37,330 bases of DNA from Pleurocapsales cyanobacterium LEGE 10410 (GCA_015207195.1 JADEXJ010000050.1:1-37330); one strand, 5' to 3'; shown: positions 23,555-33,421, counted from the stretch's first letter. Numbers and translations are program-made. The notes: generated from the letters alone by a model not told the origin.

Positions 23555-25231
23555 TCAAGCATCACCCCTAGAAAAGCTATAGATTACCTGACCTTCCAAA
23601 GCATCACACAACGAGGAAGGTTTCTGAGCAAAGCTATAATTTTGACGATCTAGCTTAATTTGCAGACTATTCATCGGATCGTCTCCTGGGGCAATTAAAA
23701 ATTCTAGTCGGTCAAGATCTTGCCAGTCGGTCAAACTATCGAGAATTTTGACTATACCCGCTAGATAGGGATGATTACAGTCTTGATACCAATCGGCATT
23801 GGTCAAATTAGGCTGGTCGAAACCGAGATGGAAAATTAAATTAGAGTTGCTAAACAAGGCGATCGCAATCGGTCTAGCCTCTTCTTGTACCAAAAAACCG
23901 TGATCTTGGGCAAGATAGCGAATCTTATCAAGTTTTTCATACCGAGCTTCGGGAGATTTAGCTCCTTGTTGCCAAGAAATTGCTACGGTAATCAAATAGG
24001 TTTGCAGCAGCAGATGACCGAGTTTTTTTGCCTTGGTTGCTAAATATTCCGAGTTATAGTCAGTCGCTTCAATCAACAACGGTAGACGATCCACAATTTC
24101 TAAGCCATAGCCTTTTAAGCCAGCTATTTTTCGTGGATTGTTGGTAATCAAGCGAATTTGTTTGATGCTGAGATCGTTGAGAATTTGCGCCCCCATACCG
24201 TAATCCCGCAGATCGGCAGGGAAACCCAAGCGTTCGTTAGCTTCCACCGTATCCAACCCCATGTCCTGTAGGGTATACGCCTTTAGTTTATTAACCAAAC
24301 CAATGCCTCTTCCTTCCTGGCGCAGATATACCACCACTCCCAAACCATGAGCCTCAATCATCTTTAAAGCAGCCTGAAGCTGCATCCGACAGTCACAGCG
24401 CATCGATCCCAAAGAGTCCCCTGTCAGACATTCAGAGTGCATTCTGACCATAGCGGGTTTGGCAGCAAGCTCGGCAGGATCCCCCTTAACGATTGCTAAA
24501 TGTTCTGTATTGTCTAAAGTATTGCGATAGCCATATATTTGAAAATTACCGAACTGACTGGGAAACTGACATACGGTTTCGCGGTAAACAAAGCGATCGT
24601 GTTTGAGACGATAGCTAATTAAGTCGGCGATGCTAATCAACTTGAGATTGTGTTCTTTAGCGTACTTAACTAACTGAGGCAATCGCGCCATCGAACCATC
24701 GGGGTTTTGAATTTCACAAATCACTCCCGCAGGATAAAGCCCTGCCAGTCGCGGTAAATCTACTCCTGCTTCGGTATGTCCTGCACGTTTTAAAACACCA
24801 CCTTTTCTCGCCCGCAAAGGAAAAATATGTCCAGGACGAACGAGATCCTCTGGAATGCTGGCTGGGTTGATTGCCACCTGAATAGTACGAGCGCGGTCTT
24901 CGGCGGAAATTCCCGTACTCACTCCTAGCTTTGGAGAAGCGTCAATACTAACGGTAAAAGCAGTTTGGTTACTGTCGGTATTTTTGCTCACCATCAAAGG
25001 CAAGTCCAAGGCATCGAGGCGATCGCCCGTCATTGCCAAACAAATTAACCCCCTCGCTTCTACTGCCATAAAGTTAATCATGCTGGGGGTGGCAAACTGA
25101 GCAGCACAGATTAAGTCGCCCTCATTCTCTCTGTTTTCATCGTCTACAACCACTATTGAGCGACCTGCTTTAATATCAGCTAAAGCGGAATCTATCGAGT
25201 CAAAAGTAACAGAATTGCTTTGAGGATTCAC
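23555..25231 (-). CDS. ribBA: Bifunctional 3,4-dihydroxy-2-butanone-4-phosphate synthase / GTP cyclohydrolase II
   Basis: A 558-residue protein that makes both precursors of riboflavin. Residues 1-210 are the DHBP synthase domain, with DDENRENEGD at 30-39 binding ribulose-5-phosphate and Mg2+. Residues 212-400 are GTP cyclohydrolase II, with zinc ligands Cys268, Cys279 and Cys281 (HSECLTGDSLGSMRCDC) and LRQEGRGIGL for catalysis. Residues 401-558 are a C-terminal extension of unknown function, seen in cyanobacterial RibBA proteins. I looked for an FMN riboswitch in the 413-bp leader and saw none of its conserved blocks. The start is ATG at 25231. The leader holds a mobile-element-like repeat instead. 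Confidence 0.95.
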   Translation of the reverse strand: MNPQSNSVTFDSIDSALADIKAGRSIVVVDDENRENEGDLICAAQFATPSMINFMAVEARGLICLAMTGDRLDALDLPLMVSKNTDSNQTAFTVSIDASPKLGVSTGISAEDRARTIQVAINPASIPEDLVRPGHIFPLRARKGGVLKRAGHTEAGVDLPRLAGLYPAGVICEIQNPDGSMARLPQLVKYAKEHNLKLISIADLISYRLKHDRFVYRETVCQFPSQFGNFQIYGYRNTLDNTEHLAIVKGDPAELAAKPAMVRMHSECLTGDSLGSMRCDCRMQLQAALKMIEAHGLGVVVYLRQEGRGIGLVNKLKAYTLQDMGLDTVEANERLGFPADLRDYGMGAQILNDLSIKQIRLITNNPRKIAGLKGYGLEIVDRLPLLIEATDYNSEYLATKAKKLGHLLLQTYLITVAISWQQGAKSPEARYEKLDKIRYLAQDHGFLVQEEARPIAIALFSNSNLIFHLGFDQPNLTNADWYQDCNHPYLAGIVKILDSLTDWQDLDRLEFLIAPGDDPMNSLQIKLDRQNYSFAQKPSSLCDALEGQVIYSFSRGDA

Positions 25232-25644
25232 TATAAAAATCTAAATTAAAATCGATTACTCAAGATCTACGTTTGAGTATTTGAATAATTGTAACTTTTT
25301 TTGCTTTTAATTTCTCGATAGCAAAAAATGACTTGCTTGTAGAAATACCTAGTGGCGCGTCAAGGTTAATTTGATGTATTAGATTAGTTAGTTTATTGCA
25401 CTATTTTAAGCTTGATACTCCACTAGTGCGACATACATAAGATCGCTAATGCTCTTTCTTAAACAAATTATTAATTTCTCTGATAAAGTTGCCAATTGAG
25501 ATTAAGCTGAGTTTAAATATATTCTGTATCGCCACATTCCTCTAAAGATTTTAGCTGCCAGGTTGCTCGTTCATTGCCGAGCAATATATTAGTTTTTTTA
25601 AGTACCAAACCAATCACCTAACTAATTTTAGAGAACATTAATCT
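25232..25644. other. 413-bp gap between divergent ribBA and the GH57 gene
   Basis: No coding frame is convincing. It contains the 78-bp repeat at 25349-25426. Promoters of both divergent genes should lie here, but I could not pick out good -35/-10 pairs. No riboswitch was recognised. Confidence 0.5.
25349..25426 (+). repeat. MITE-like element, short copy
   Basis: The ends are complementary: CTAGTGG at 25349-25355 and CCACTAG at 25420-25426. The left block (25350-25381) matches the reverse complement of 31676-31707 at about 27 of 32 positions. The right block (25391-25412, GTTTATTGCACTATTTTA then AGCT) matches the reverse complement of 31551-31571 except for one indel. This copy lacks the roughly 100-bp middle section of the other copy. 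No open frame is present. Confidence 0.65.
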
Positions 25645-28224
25645 ATGGTATCGATCGCCCCAGTTTCCAATCTTGCATCATCTCCTACCTCAACCAGCGA
25701 AAACGATCCCCTAAAAACTGCTCGTGGGGTATATGTCACCGTTCACGGACATTTTTATCAGCCACCCAGAGAAAACCCCTACCTAGACGCGATTGAAAGA
25801 CAGCCCAGCGCGCATCCATATCACGACTGGAATGAACGCATCCATCACGAATGTTATCGTCCCAATGCTTTTGCACGTATCCTCAATCACAACCAGGAGT
25901 TAGTGGGGATCGTTAATAATTTTGAGTATTTGAGCTTTAATATTGGTGCGACCCTAATGTCGTGGTTGGAAAAATACGATCCCGCAGTCTATCAGCGGAT
26001 TTTGGAGGCGGATCGCCTCAGCAGTCAGAGATTAAATGGACACGGCAACGCGATCGCGCAAGTGTACAATCATATTATTTTGCCTCTTGCCAATCAACGA
26101 GATAAGCTGACGCAAATTCGTTGGGGAAAAGAAGACTTTCGTTCACGTTTTGGACGCGAACCCGAAGGAATGTGGCTGGCAGAAACCGCCGTAGATTATC
26201 CCACCCTACAAGCTTTAATTGAAGAAGAGATTAAATTTATTATTCTCGCTCCTTCCCAAGCAGAAAGATGTCGTAAGCTGCCCACGTCAGAGGAATCGGA
26301 TACAGAATGGTATGGAGTTGGGGGACAGCAGATCGATCCCAATCGTCCCTATCGCTGTTTTGTAGGTGAGGATCGCTATATTGATATTTTCTTTTATGAT
26401 GGTCCGATCTCCCGCGACATGGGCTTTAATGATGTTTTAGCCACGGCGGATAACTTTTCCCATAGATTAGGACAGGCAGTTAGAGGCGATCGCCGTACTT
26501 CTCAATTAATTAGCGTCGCCACAGACGGAGAGACTTTTGGACATCATAAAGGTGGTACGGAAAAATGTATTGCCTATGCCTTGAGCGAACACTTTGCGCG
26601 ATGTGGCTGGACGGTAACTAACTATGCTCACTATCTCAGCATTTGCCCCCCGACCTGGGAAGTAGAGTTAAAACCCGTTACTGCCTGGAGTTGCGCCCAC
26701 GGAGTTGATCGCTGGCAAGACAACTGTGGCTGTGCTGGGGGCGGTAGTTGGCATCAAAAATGGCGCAGACCTTTGAGAGATTCCCTAGATTGGTTGCGGG
26801 ATCGCTTAATCGAGATCTATGAAGCAACAGGAAGTAAGTTCTTCCTCGATCCCTGGCTGGCTAGAGATGAATATGTTCGGGTATTGGGCGATCGCTCGCA
26901 CGATAACGTTGCTAACTTTTTGCGACAACATCAGCTCAAGGCATTATCCCCCAGTGAAAAAATCGACGCGCTACGACTTTTAGAAATGCAGCGTCACACC
27001 CTATTGATGTATACCAGCTGTGGCTGGTTTTTTGAAGAGATTTCTCGTCCTGAGGGGGTACAAATTCTGCGCTATGCGACTCGTGCTTTAGAACTAGCAG
27101 GAGAGGTGTCGGGGATTCACCTCAAGGAAGAATTTCTTAATTATTTAGCTCAAGCACCGAGTAATGTTGCCACTTTTGGTAATGGTAAAAAGGTTTTTCA
27201 AGAATTAGTTGCTCCTTCCCAGGTCAATTTACAGCAGGTAGCTGCTCATTATGCTATTAGCTCTCTATTTACTAACTATCTTCCCCAAGAGCAGATCTAT
27301 TGTTATCAAGCAGAACAGCTAGACTATCAAAAGCAACAGATGGGAACTCTCACTCTTTCTGTGGGACAGGTGCGTTTGACCTCCGAGATCACCTGGGAAA
27401 CTCAGCATTTCGTCTTTGCAGTATTGCATCTGGGGGGATGGGATTTTCACTGCTGCATTACGGGTTTTGAGGGGCGTTTAGCCTATGCAGAATTAAAACG
27501 GCAGCTATTTACTGAGATCGAGCAAGCCAGCGCAGCACGGGTGATCTTGACCATGAATCGTTTGATGGGCGATCGCTCATTCAATCTGCAACATTTATTT
27601 GCCGAAGAAAGACAGCGTATCATACATCTGTTGACTGCCCAAACTAAAAAGCATCTCGATCAGCTTTACACTCAGGTATATCGTGAAAACTACAGTATGC
27701 TGGCAGCTTTCCACAGAGAAGAATTACCCGTACCTCAAGAATTAAAGGTAGCTGCGGAAGTTGCTTTATCTTTTCGCTGTTTGGAAACCGCAGGCAATTT
27801 AAACAAAGCGATTAAAGATCCCGTCGCCATAGATAGCTGTCTGGCTGAATTGAGCGCAACTGCTACTGAAGCCAACCATTTTAGATGTCAGTTAAACATA
27901 CCAGAAGTCAAAACAATCTTAGAACAAACAATTGTGCGACTGCTATGGCAATTACTGTATAACGGCAATCCTACAACTATTGAAGTAGATATAGCTCGAA
28001 TCCAGACGGCGATCGCTTTAAGTCACCAACTACATCTTGGTTTGGCATTAGACTACGCCCAAGAAATGTACCTCAACCGCTTACACCAGTACATCTTGCC
28101 CTCTTGTTTGGTTAACGAAAATACTACAAGCGACAACAGCTGTCGTTGGGATCTGGCTCAAGTACAATCTTTGTTGAAATTAGGACAAAGCTTGGCAATT
28201 GACGTTACCTGTTGGTTAAATTGA
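25645..28224 (+). CDS. Glycoside hydrolase family 57 protein with DUF3536
   Basis: An 859-residue protein. The N-terminal 320 residues are a GH57 (beta/alpha)7-barrel: HGHFYQPP (34-41) is conserved region 1, GMWLAETAVD gives a likely catalytic Glu180, and ATDGETFGHHKGG gives a likely acid/base Asp294. The middle contains WSCAHGVDRWQDNCGCAGGG, a cysteine-rich loop characteristic of the group. The C-terminal half (about 480-850) corresponds to DUF3536. GH57 enzymes act on alpha-glucans as amylases, 4-alpha-glucanotransferases or branching enzymes; which applies here is not clear. The GH13 branching enzyme gene lies about 1 kb downstream on the same strand, which supports a glycogen-related job. 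ATG at 25645. No signal peptide, so cytoplasmic. Confidence 0.88.
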   Translation: MVSIAPVSNLASSPTSTSENDPLKTARGVYVTVHGHFYQPPRENPYLDAIERQPSAHPYHDWNERIHHECYRPNAFARILNHNQELVGIVNNFEYLSFNIGATLMSWLEKYDPAVYQRILEADRLSSQRLNGHGNAIAQVYNHIILPLANQRDKLTQIRWGKEDFRSRFGREPEGMWLAETAVDYPTLQALIEEEIKFIILAPSQAERCRKLPTSEESDTEWYGVGGQQIDPNRPYRCFVGEDRYIDIFFYDGPISRDMGFNDVLATADNFSHRLGQAVRGDRRTSQLISVATDGETFGHHKGGTEKCIAYALSEHFARCGWTVTNYAHYLSICPPTWEVELKPVTAWSCAHGVDRWQDNCGCAGGGSWHQKWRRPLRDSLDWLRDRLIEIYEATGSKFFLDPWLARDEYVRVLGDRSHDNVANFLRQHQLKALSPSEKIDALRLLEMQRHTLLMYTSCGWFFEEISRPEGVQILRYATRALELAGEVSGIHLKEEFLNYLAQAPSNVATFGNGKKVFQELVAPSQVNLQQVAAHYAISSLFTNYLPQEQIYCYQAEQLDYQKQQMGTLTLSVGQVRLTSEITWETQHFVFAVLHLGGWDFHCCITGFEGRLAYAELKRQLFTEIEQASAARVILTMNRLMGDRSFNLQHLFAEERQRIIHLLTAQTKKHLDQLYTQVYRENYSMLAAFHREELPVPQELKVAAEVALSFRCLETAGNLNKAIKDPVAIDSCLAELSATATEANHFRCQLNIPEVKTILEQTIVRLLWQLLYNGNPTTIEVDIARIQTAIALSHQLHLGLALDYAQEMYLNRLHQYILPSCLVNENTTSDNSCRWDLAQVQSLLKLGQSLAIDVTCWLN

Positions 28225-28251
28225 GGTTTCAGGGACAGAAGAAGCAGAAAG

Positions 28252-28287
28252 AGCTATAAGCTTGGCTGATCAACCAAGCTTATAGCT
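28252..28287. terminator. Strong stem-loop after the GH57 gene (possible bidirectional terminator)
   Basis: AGCTATAAGCTTGG (28252-28265) pairs perfectly over 14 bp with CCAAGCTTATAGCT (28274-28287) around an eight-base loop. It lies 27 bases after the GH57 stop and 44 bases beyond the end of the convergent 69-residue gene. The plus-strand side has no clean T-run; the minus-strand side has a T/C-rich tract. Confidence 0.65.
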
Positions 28288-28330
28288 GGGGCGACCCCCC
28301 TTTATTATCGATATTCCGTTGATTCAGGCT

Positions 28331-28540
28331 TTATCCGAGAAGCTCTTTCGACTTGTTGTAAGCTAGCTTCTCCTCTGGAGTTGCAGCAGCCAGAGATTCT
28401 GCGTGGATTTTCTCCAGGCTGGCGATATAGTCTTGGTTTTGATTGAGAACCTGGTTCGCTTTAGAAGATGAGATCGTAGCCAATTGCGCTCTGAGGGGAA
28501 GCTGGCGAAAAACCGCCAAACGCTGTTCTAAAGAGGACAT
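28331..28540 (-). CDS. Small hypothetical helical protein (69 aa)
   Basis: A 69-residue protein beginning MSSLEQRLAVFRQLPLRAQL. It is predicted to be almost all helix: an N-terminal basic amphipathic helix, then a Q/N-rich turn, then an acidic helix ending YNKSKELLG. No membrane segment or cysteine. Codon use matches neighbours and the gene is bounded by the strong stem-loop at its 3' end, which supports expression. I do not recognise a domain. It is convergent with the GH57 gene and divergent from the next small gene, lying inside the alpha-glucan cluster; whether it regulates that cluster is unknown. Confidence 0.55.
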   Translation of the reverse strand: MSSLEQRLAVFRQLPLRAQLATISSSKANQVLNQNQDYIASLEKIHAESLAAATPEEKLAYNKSKELLG

Positions 28541-28726
28541 AGTTTATACGTTCGTGTCTTAATTTTCGTAAGTTTATTAGTTATGTAAGCCCCACGTCAA
28601 GTAGAGGGCGGTTAGCCAACTGCTCGTACAAGAGCGATCGCCCTTCTCTTGAGAATGAGTTTAGACCGATCTAAGATTATAATCGCTACAGTAATCTAAA
28701 TCATTACCCAACCCAAGGAACGACCG

Positions 28727-29029
28727 TTGCTGATGAGTGTCAGATGGAAATTGGCTCTAATAATCAATCTAGTTAGCTGGCTCAAACCAAGCTGGTGTTT
28801 AGCTTTGCCCCCCGCAGAAGACATACCCGAAGAAGTATTGCGTACTGAAATTATCCTAGAAGGGCGATCGCCTATAGACAGCGAGCCTTTGTCTGCTGCC
28901 GAATACGAAGAGCTAAAAGCAGAACTAGCTCAAAAAGCCTTTAGTCCAGAAATCAGCTCGGACATTCAACGACTAATCTTCCTACTACAGGTTAGGAAAT
29001 TGATCAAAACTATAGTTCCTTTTTATTAG
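28727..29029 (+). CDS. Small exported protein (about 100 aa)
   Basis: A 100-residue protein with a signal peptide: basic start (MLMSVRWK), hydrophobic core LALIINLVSWL, then a likely cleavage near WCLA-LPPAED. The mature part, LPPAEDIPEEVLRTEIILEG, followed by RSPIDSEPLSAAEYEELKAE, resembles unnamed periplasmic or lumenal proteins of cyanobacteria. The TTG at 28727 sits seven bases after AAGGA (28715-28719), a better spacing than the ATG at 28733, so the start could be either. It stands between the GH57 gene and glgB on the same strand. No enzymatic motif is visible. Confidence 0.65.
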   Translation: MLMSVRWKLALIINLVSWLKPSWCLALPPAEDIPEEVLRTEIILEGRSPIDSEPLSAAEYEELKAELAQKAFSPEISSDIQRLIFLLQVRKLIKTIVPFY

Positions 29030-29216
29030 CCCATTTTATCTAAAAAACAATATTTCTTTTGTATTGTGCTGAAAACTAGTTAGAGTATTCATAATAAATA
29101 CTTTTGAGAAAATCAATCGCATAAATTTGCTGTTTCAATAAGCATTAGCCGATACTTAAGCAGCAAACTATTTTAACCATCCCGTTGCCAATATACTCTT
29201 AGATATTGATACTTTC

Positions 29217-31511
29217 ATGTCTCCAACCATCGCTCCCGAACAAGTCAATCAGATCGTTCATAATCTGCATCACGATCCTTTTGAAGTATTAGGTTGCCAC
29301 CCTTACGAACAAAATGGCAAGATTCAAAGCTGGGTAGTTCGTGCCTATCTTCCTAATGCTAATGCTGCGTGGGTAGTTTGCCCCGAAGAAAGAACCGAGT
29401 ACCCGATGCAGCCGATGCACGACCCTCATTTCTTTGTTTGTGTAGTCCAAAATCCTGAGTTAGCAAATTATCAATTGCGAATTAAAGAAGCAGACAGCGA
29501 AAGAGTAATTTACGATCCCTATGCTTTTCGCTCTCCCAAGCTTACAGAATTAGACATTCATCTGTTTGCCGAAGGTAATCATCATCGTATCTACGAAAAG
29601 TTGGGCGCACATCCTACCAAAATTGACGGTGTTGCGGGGGTATATTTTGCTATCTGGGCTCCCAATGCCCGTAATGTTTCTGTTTTGGGTGATTTCAACA
29701 ACTGGGATGGTAGAAGGAATCAAATGCGTAAAGGTAATACTGGCATTTGGGAGTTGTTTATTCCTGAATTGACTTATGGTATGTCCTATAAGTACGAAGT
29801 CAAAAATTACGCAGGGCATATCTATGAAAAATCCGATCCCTACGGTTTTCAACAAGAAGTCAGACCAAAAACCGCTTCTATCGTCGCCGACCTCGATAGT
29901 TATGAATGGAATGATGCCGAGTGGATGGAACAGCGTCGCCATAGCGATGCTCTAACTCAACCAATTTCAGTATACGAACTTCACCTCGGTTCTTGGTTAC
30001 ATGGTTCGGCAGATAAACCAATTCAGTTGCTATCAGGTGAATCCGAACCCGTGATTGCTACAGAATGGAAGGAGGGAGCGCGGTTTCTTAGTTATTATGA
30101 ACTAGCTGACAAACTTATTCCCTATGTCAAAGAATTAGGCTACACTCATATCGAACTCTTGCCCATTGCCGAACATCCTTACGATGGTTCTTGGGGATAT
30201 CAGGTAACGGGTTATTATGCTGCCACTTCTCGTTTTGGTAATCCTGAAGACTTGATGTACTTAATCGACCAATGCCACAAGAACGGTATTGGAGTAATTG
30301 TCGATTGGGTTCCTGGTCATTTCCCCAAAGATGGTCATGGTTTAGCCTTTTTTGATGGGACACATCTTTACGAACACGCCGATCCTCGCAAGGGCGAACA
30401 TAAAGAGTGGGGAACTCTGGTTTTTAACTACAACCGCAACGAAGTCCGTAACTTCTTGGTAGCTAATGCCCTATTCTGGTTCGATAAATACCACATTGAC
30501 GGTATTCGAGTAGATGCTGTAGCTTCGATGCTCTATCTCAACTACTGTCGTGAAGATGGAGAATGGGTGGCTAATGACTACGGTGGTTGCGAAAATATCG
30601 AAGCAGCCGATTTTTTACGCCAGGTGAATAGCATATTGTTTAGTTATTTTCCTGGAGTGTTGTCTATTGCCGAAGAATCAACTTCTTGGCCGATGGTATC
30701 TTGGCCTACCTATACTGGTGGCTTGGGCTTCAACATGAAGTGGAATATGGGTTGGATGCACGATATGTTGGATTATTTCCACATGGATCCCTGGTTTCGT
30801 CAATTCCATCAGAACAACCTTACCTTTAGTATGTGGTATCACCACAGCGAAAACTATATGCTGGCTCTATCTCACGATGAGATCGTTCATGGTAAGAGCA
30901 ACATTATCGGAAAAATGCCAGGGGATGAGTGGCAGAAGTTTGCTAACGTGCGCTGTTTATTTGGCTATATGTTTACCCACCCAGGCAAAAAGACCATGTT
31001 TATGAGCATGGAATTTGCCCAATGGAGTGAGTGGAATGTTTGGGTAGATTTGGAATGGGATTTACTGCAATATCATAACCACAAAGCCTTAAAACAGTTC
31101 TTCTGCGACCTCAACAAAATTTATAAGAGCGAACCCGCACTATATAGCCGAGACTTTGAAGAAGAAGGTTTTAAATGGATCGACTGTAGTGATAATCGAC
31201 ATAGCGTTGTCGCATTTATCCGTCGTGGCAAAGATGATAATGAGTTTGTCGTGGCAGTTTGCAACTTTACTCCCCAACCCCACAGTCACTATCGCGTTGG
31301 CGTTCCCGAAAAAGGCTTTTATACCGAAATCTTTAACAGTGATGCTAGCAAATATGGCGGTAGCAACATGGGTAATTATGGTGGTAAGTGGACTGATGAT
31401 TGGTCTTTCCACAACTATTCCTATTCCTTAGATCTGTGTCTCCCTCCTTTGGGTGTTTTGATTCTCAAGATAGATCGCAAGAAAACTCAAGCTGCTTTGG
31501 CAGGTAATTAG
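29217..31511 (+). CDS. glgB: 1,4-alpha-glucan branching enzyme (GH13)
   Basis: A 764-residue enzyme that cuts alpha-1,4 chains and rejoins them by alpha-1,6 links in glycogen. Residues 1-110 form the extra N-terminal domain of long branching enzymes, and 115-225 a CBM48 domain ([19 protein letters not shown]). The catalytic barrel (about 255-620) has [19 protein letters not shown] with the nucleophile Asp433, IAEESTSWP with the acid/base Glu486, and [11 protein letters not shown] beta-sandwich domain closes the C terminus. All four GH13 regions are intact and length is normal. ATG at 29217. A 7-bp hairpin follows eight bases after the stop. Together with the GH57 gene this forms the alpha-glucan part of the window. 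Confidence 0.97.
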   Translation: MSPTIAPEQVNQIVHNLHHDPFEVLGCHPYEQNGKIQSWVVRAYLPNANAAWVVCPEERTEYPMQPMHDPHFFVCVVQNPELANYQLRIKEADSERVIYDPYAFRSPKLTELDIHLFAEGNHHRIYEKLGAHPTKIDGVAGVYFAIWAPNARNVSVLGDFNNWDGRRNQMRKGNTGIWELFIPELTYGMSYKYEVKNYAGHIYEKSDPYGFQQEVRPKTASIVADLDSYEWNDAEWMEQRRHSDALTQPISVYELHLGSWLHGSADKPIQLLSGESEPVIATEWKEGARFLSYYELADKLIPYVKELGYTHIELLPIAEHPYDGSWGYQVTGYYAATSRFGNPEDLMYLIDQCHKNGIGVIVDWVPGHFPKDGHGLAFFDGTHLYEHADPRKGEHKEWGTLVFNYNRNEVRNFLVANALFWFDKYHIDGIRVDAVASMLYLNYCREDGEWVANDYGGCENIEAADFLRQVNSILFSYFPGVLSIAEESTSWPMVSWPTYTGGLGFNMKWNMGWMHDMLDYFHMDPWFRQFHQNNLTFSMWYHHSENYMLALSHDEIVHGKSNIIGKMPGDEWQKFANVRCLFGYMFTHPGKKTMFMSMEFAQWSEWNVWVDLEWDLLQYHNHKALKQFFCDLNKIYKSEPALYSRDFEEEGFKWIDCSDNRHSVVAFIRRGKDDNEFVVAVCNFTPQPHSHYRVGVPEKGFYTEIFNSDASKYGGSNMGNYGGKWTDDWSFHNYSYSLDLCLPPLGVLILKIDRKKTQAALAGN

Positions 31512-31518
31512 TTAATCA

Positions 31519-31535
31519 GGTGGGCAATGCCCACC
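31519..31535. terminator. GC-rich hairpin directly after glgB
   Basis: GGTGGGC (31519-31525) pairs with GCCCACC (31529-31535) around a three-base loop, eight bases after the stop codon. No T-run follows, so it may stabilise the mRNA end, act weakly as a terminator, or be a common intergenic palindrome. Confidence 0.45.
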
Positions 31536-31540
31536 CTACT

Positions 31541-31708
31541 GGACTGACGCAGCTAAAATAGTGCAATAAACGAGCAGGAAAAACCAGGACCATCTGCTAC
31601 ATCTCAAAAACCCAATCATTTGTTGGTAAACAAGCAAATCATCTGTGTTCATCTGTGTTTATCTGTGGACAATTCTAATGCATCAAATAAAGGTTGACGC
31701 GTCACTAC
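31541..31708 (-). repeat. MITE-like element, long copy
   Basis: This is the inverted, longer copy of the element at 25349-25426. The two shared end blocks are 31551-31571 and 31676-31707 (read on the minus strand). Between them is a middle section of about 100 bp, absent from the short copy, that includes the dispersed repeat at 31640-31670. The ends are imperfectly complementary (GGACTGACGC against GCGTCACTAC). No coding frame. It fills most of the 318-bp gap between glgB and the HicB-like gene. Confidence 0.6.
31640..31670 (+). repeat. 31-bp dispersed repeat, copy 2
   Basis: CATCTGTGTTC, ATCTGTGTTT, ATCTGTGGAC: one mismatch from the copy at 23500-23530. It lies inside the long MITE-like element. 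Confidence 0.85.
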
Positions 31709-31829
31709 TTATTTCTGCGTTTTGGGAATACTCGTAATGCAAGATTATTCTCAAAATTCAAGATGCAAAATAATTTACTATCCTGGTGTTTTACTGCCTC
31801 TTTCGACAAGCGATAGAAACCGCTGAGTC

Positions 31830-32051
31830 ATGAAAACAATCGACAGATATCATAAATGGATTGAATGGAGTCAAGAAGATCGGGTTTATATTGGCAAATG
31901 TCCCGATTTAATTACTGGAACACATGGCGACGATCCGATCGAGCTTTATGGTGAATTGTGCGAAGTCGTAGAAGGGGTTATTCAGCATTTTGAAGCAGAA
32001 GGTAAAACGCTTCCCCCATCTCGTACTCGTCCCATGCAAGAAGTATCGTGA
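31830..32051 (+). CDS. HicB-like protein without a HicA partner
   Basis: A 73-residue protein beginning MKTIDRYHKWIEWSQEDRVY and containing YIGKCPDLITGTHGDDPIEL. This matches the partial RNase H fold of HicB-family antitoxins, including the CPDL..G.HGDDP motif, but it lacks the C-terminal DNA-binding extension of full HicB proteins. I find no HicA toxin frame on either side: upstream is a MITE-like repeat, downstream the convergent leuB gene. Such solitary HicB-like proteins are common in cyanobacteria. It may be a free-standing regulator or the remainder of a toxin-antitoxin pair. ATG at 31830, without a clear Shine-Dalgarno. Confidence 0.75.
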   Translation: MKTIDRYHKWIEWSQEDRVYIGKCPDLITGTHGDDPIELYGELCEVVEGVIQHFEAEGKTLPPSRTRPMQEVS

Positions 32052-32088
32052 GTAAATGTTGAGATAGCGATCGCCCATCTCCCAAACT

Positions 32089-33174
32089 CTAGCCAATCAA
32101 TTTAAGCAAGACTTCGCCCATTTCTTGGCAACCTACTGCCTTCATTCCTGGAGACATAATATCCCCCGTACGATAGCCTTCATCTAAGGCTCGATTGACT
32201 ATATTTTCTATTTCAGCAGCAGCATCGGGTTCATTTAAGCCGTAGCGTAACATCATCGCTGCACTAAGCACCTGTGCTAAAGGGTTGGCTTGATCTTGTC
32301 CTGCAATGTCGGGGGCTGAACCATGAACGGGTTCAAACACCCCAGGAGTGCCTGCTTTGCCCAAACTAGCAGAAGGTAACATACCAATACTGCCCGTCAG
32401 CATGGCAGCAGCGTCGGAGAGAATATCACCGAATAAATTCCCCGTGACGATCGTATCAAACTGTTTGGGGGCGCGGACTAGCTGCATCGCTGCGTTGTCT
32501 ACATATAAATGACTAAGTTCAACATCGCTGTAGTCTTTTGCCATTGCCGTAACGCGATCGCGCCATAATTGGGATACATCTAGCACGTTGGCTTTATCTA
32601 CCGAACAAAGTTTACCCCTACGTTTTTGAGCGGTTTCAAAACCTACTTTGGCAATCCGATCTATTTCACTAACGCTATATGCCATCGTGTTAACTCCGCG
32701 CTGTTCACCCGTTTCTGTCTCAAAAATCCCTTTAGGCTTGCCGAAGTAGATTCCCCCTGTAAGTTCTCGTACCACCATGATATCTACCCCCTCTACCACC
32801 TCTCGCTTGAGAGAAGAGGCATCAATTAGCTGCGGTAAGATAGTCGCGGGTCGCAGATTAGCGAATAGTTCCAACCCCGATCGCATACCTAATAATCCCG
32901 TTTCGGGACGCTGATGACGGGGCAAATTATCCCATTTGTAACCACCGATGGCAGCCAGCAACACTGCATCACTATTACGACAAGCTTTTAAAGTCTCTGC
33001 GGGTAAAGGTTCCCCCGTTTCGTCGATCGCAGCACCACCAATCAAGGCTTCAGTAAAGACAAATTCTAGATCGTGTTTGGAAGCGATCGCCTTTAATACG
33101 TCTACCGCTACTGAAATAATTTCGGGACCAATACCATCCCCAGGTAGTAAAGTAATGTGGTGCTGTTTGCTCAT
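32089..33174 (-). CDS. leuB: 3-isopropylmalate dehydrogenase
   Basis: A 361-residue NAD-dependent enzyme that oxidatively decarboxylates 3-isopropylmalate in leucine synthesis. [11 protein letters not shown] at the N terminus, [13 protein letters not shown] with substrate-binding arginines, [11 protein letters not shown], and [20 protein letters not shown] then [20 protein letters not shown] are family landmarks. [16 protein letters not shown] carries the NAD-specific loop. Length is normal and the sequence is uninterrupted. ATG at 33174. Neighbouring leu genes are absent, as usual in cyanobacteria, where leu genes are scattered. It is convergent with the HicB-like gene, with a 37-bp gap, and divergent from the tRNA gene. 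Confidence 0.96.
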   Translation of the reverse strand: MSKQHHITLLPGDGIGPEIISVAVDVLKAIASKHDLEFVFTEALIGGAAIDETGEPLPAETLKACRNSDAVLLAAIGGYKWDNLPRHQRPETGLLGMRSGLELFANLRPATILPQLIDASSLKREVVEGVDIMVVRELTGGIYFGKPKGIFETETGEQRGVNTMAYSVSEIDRIAKVGFETAQKRRGKLCSVDKANVLDVSQLWRDRVTAMAKDYSDVELSHLYVDNAAMQLVRAPKQFDTIVTGNLFGDILSDAAAMLTGSIGMLPSASLGKAGTPGVFEPVHGSAPDIAGQDQANPLAQVLSAAMMLRYGLNEPDAAAEIENIVNRALDEGYRTGDIMSPGMKAVGCQEMGEVLLKLIG

Positions 33175-33347
33175 AGTAGCTATTGTAAATATTTTTCCTG
33201 ATGCTGTTTGGCAACAGCTATTAATTTATCATTTAGCAGTGACCCCCAATAAACTAATTGGAAAAGCAAAACGCACCATTTTTTTGACTTTATATGGTTT
33301 TGTATGATCTTGGCAAACCGTTAAGTATGCTAGCATATATGCCAATA

Positions 33348-33421
33348 CGGGATGTGGCGCAGCTTGGTAGCGCACTGCTTTCGGGAAGCAGGGGTCGCAG
33401 GTTCAAATCCTGTCATCCCGA
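33348..33421 (+). tRNA. tRNA-Pro (anticodon CGG)
   Basis: A 74-base cloverleaf. Acceptor CGGGATG (33348-33354) pairs with CATCCCG (33414-33420), discriminator A at 33421. D arm GCGC/GCGC at 33357-33360 and 33370-33373 around AGCTTGGTA. Anticodon stem CTGCT/AGCAG (33375-33379, 33387-33391) with loop TTCGGGA, anticodon CGG at 33382-33384. T arm GCAGG/CCTGT around TTCAAAT. All stems are fully paired or contain a G-U pair at most. The 3' CCA is not encoded, so it must be added. Upstream is a 12-bp palindrome TATGCTAGCATA that may be part of the promoter. Reads CCG codons. Confidence 0.95.

Noticed and set aside
25232-25644. FMN riboswitch upstream of ribBA
   Set aside because: None of the conserved sequence blocks of the FMN aptamer is present.
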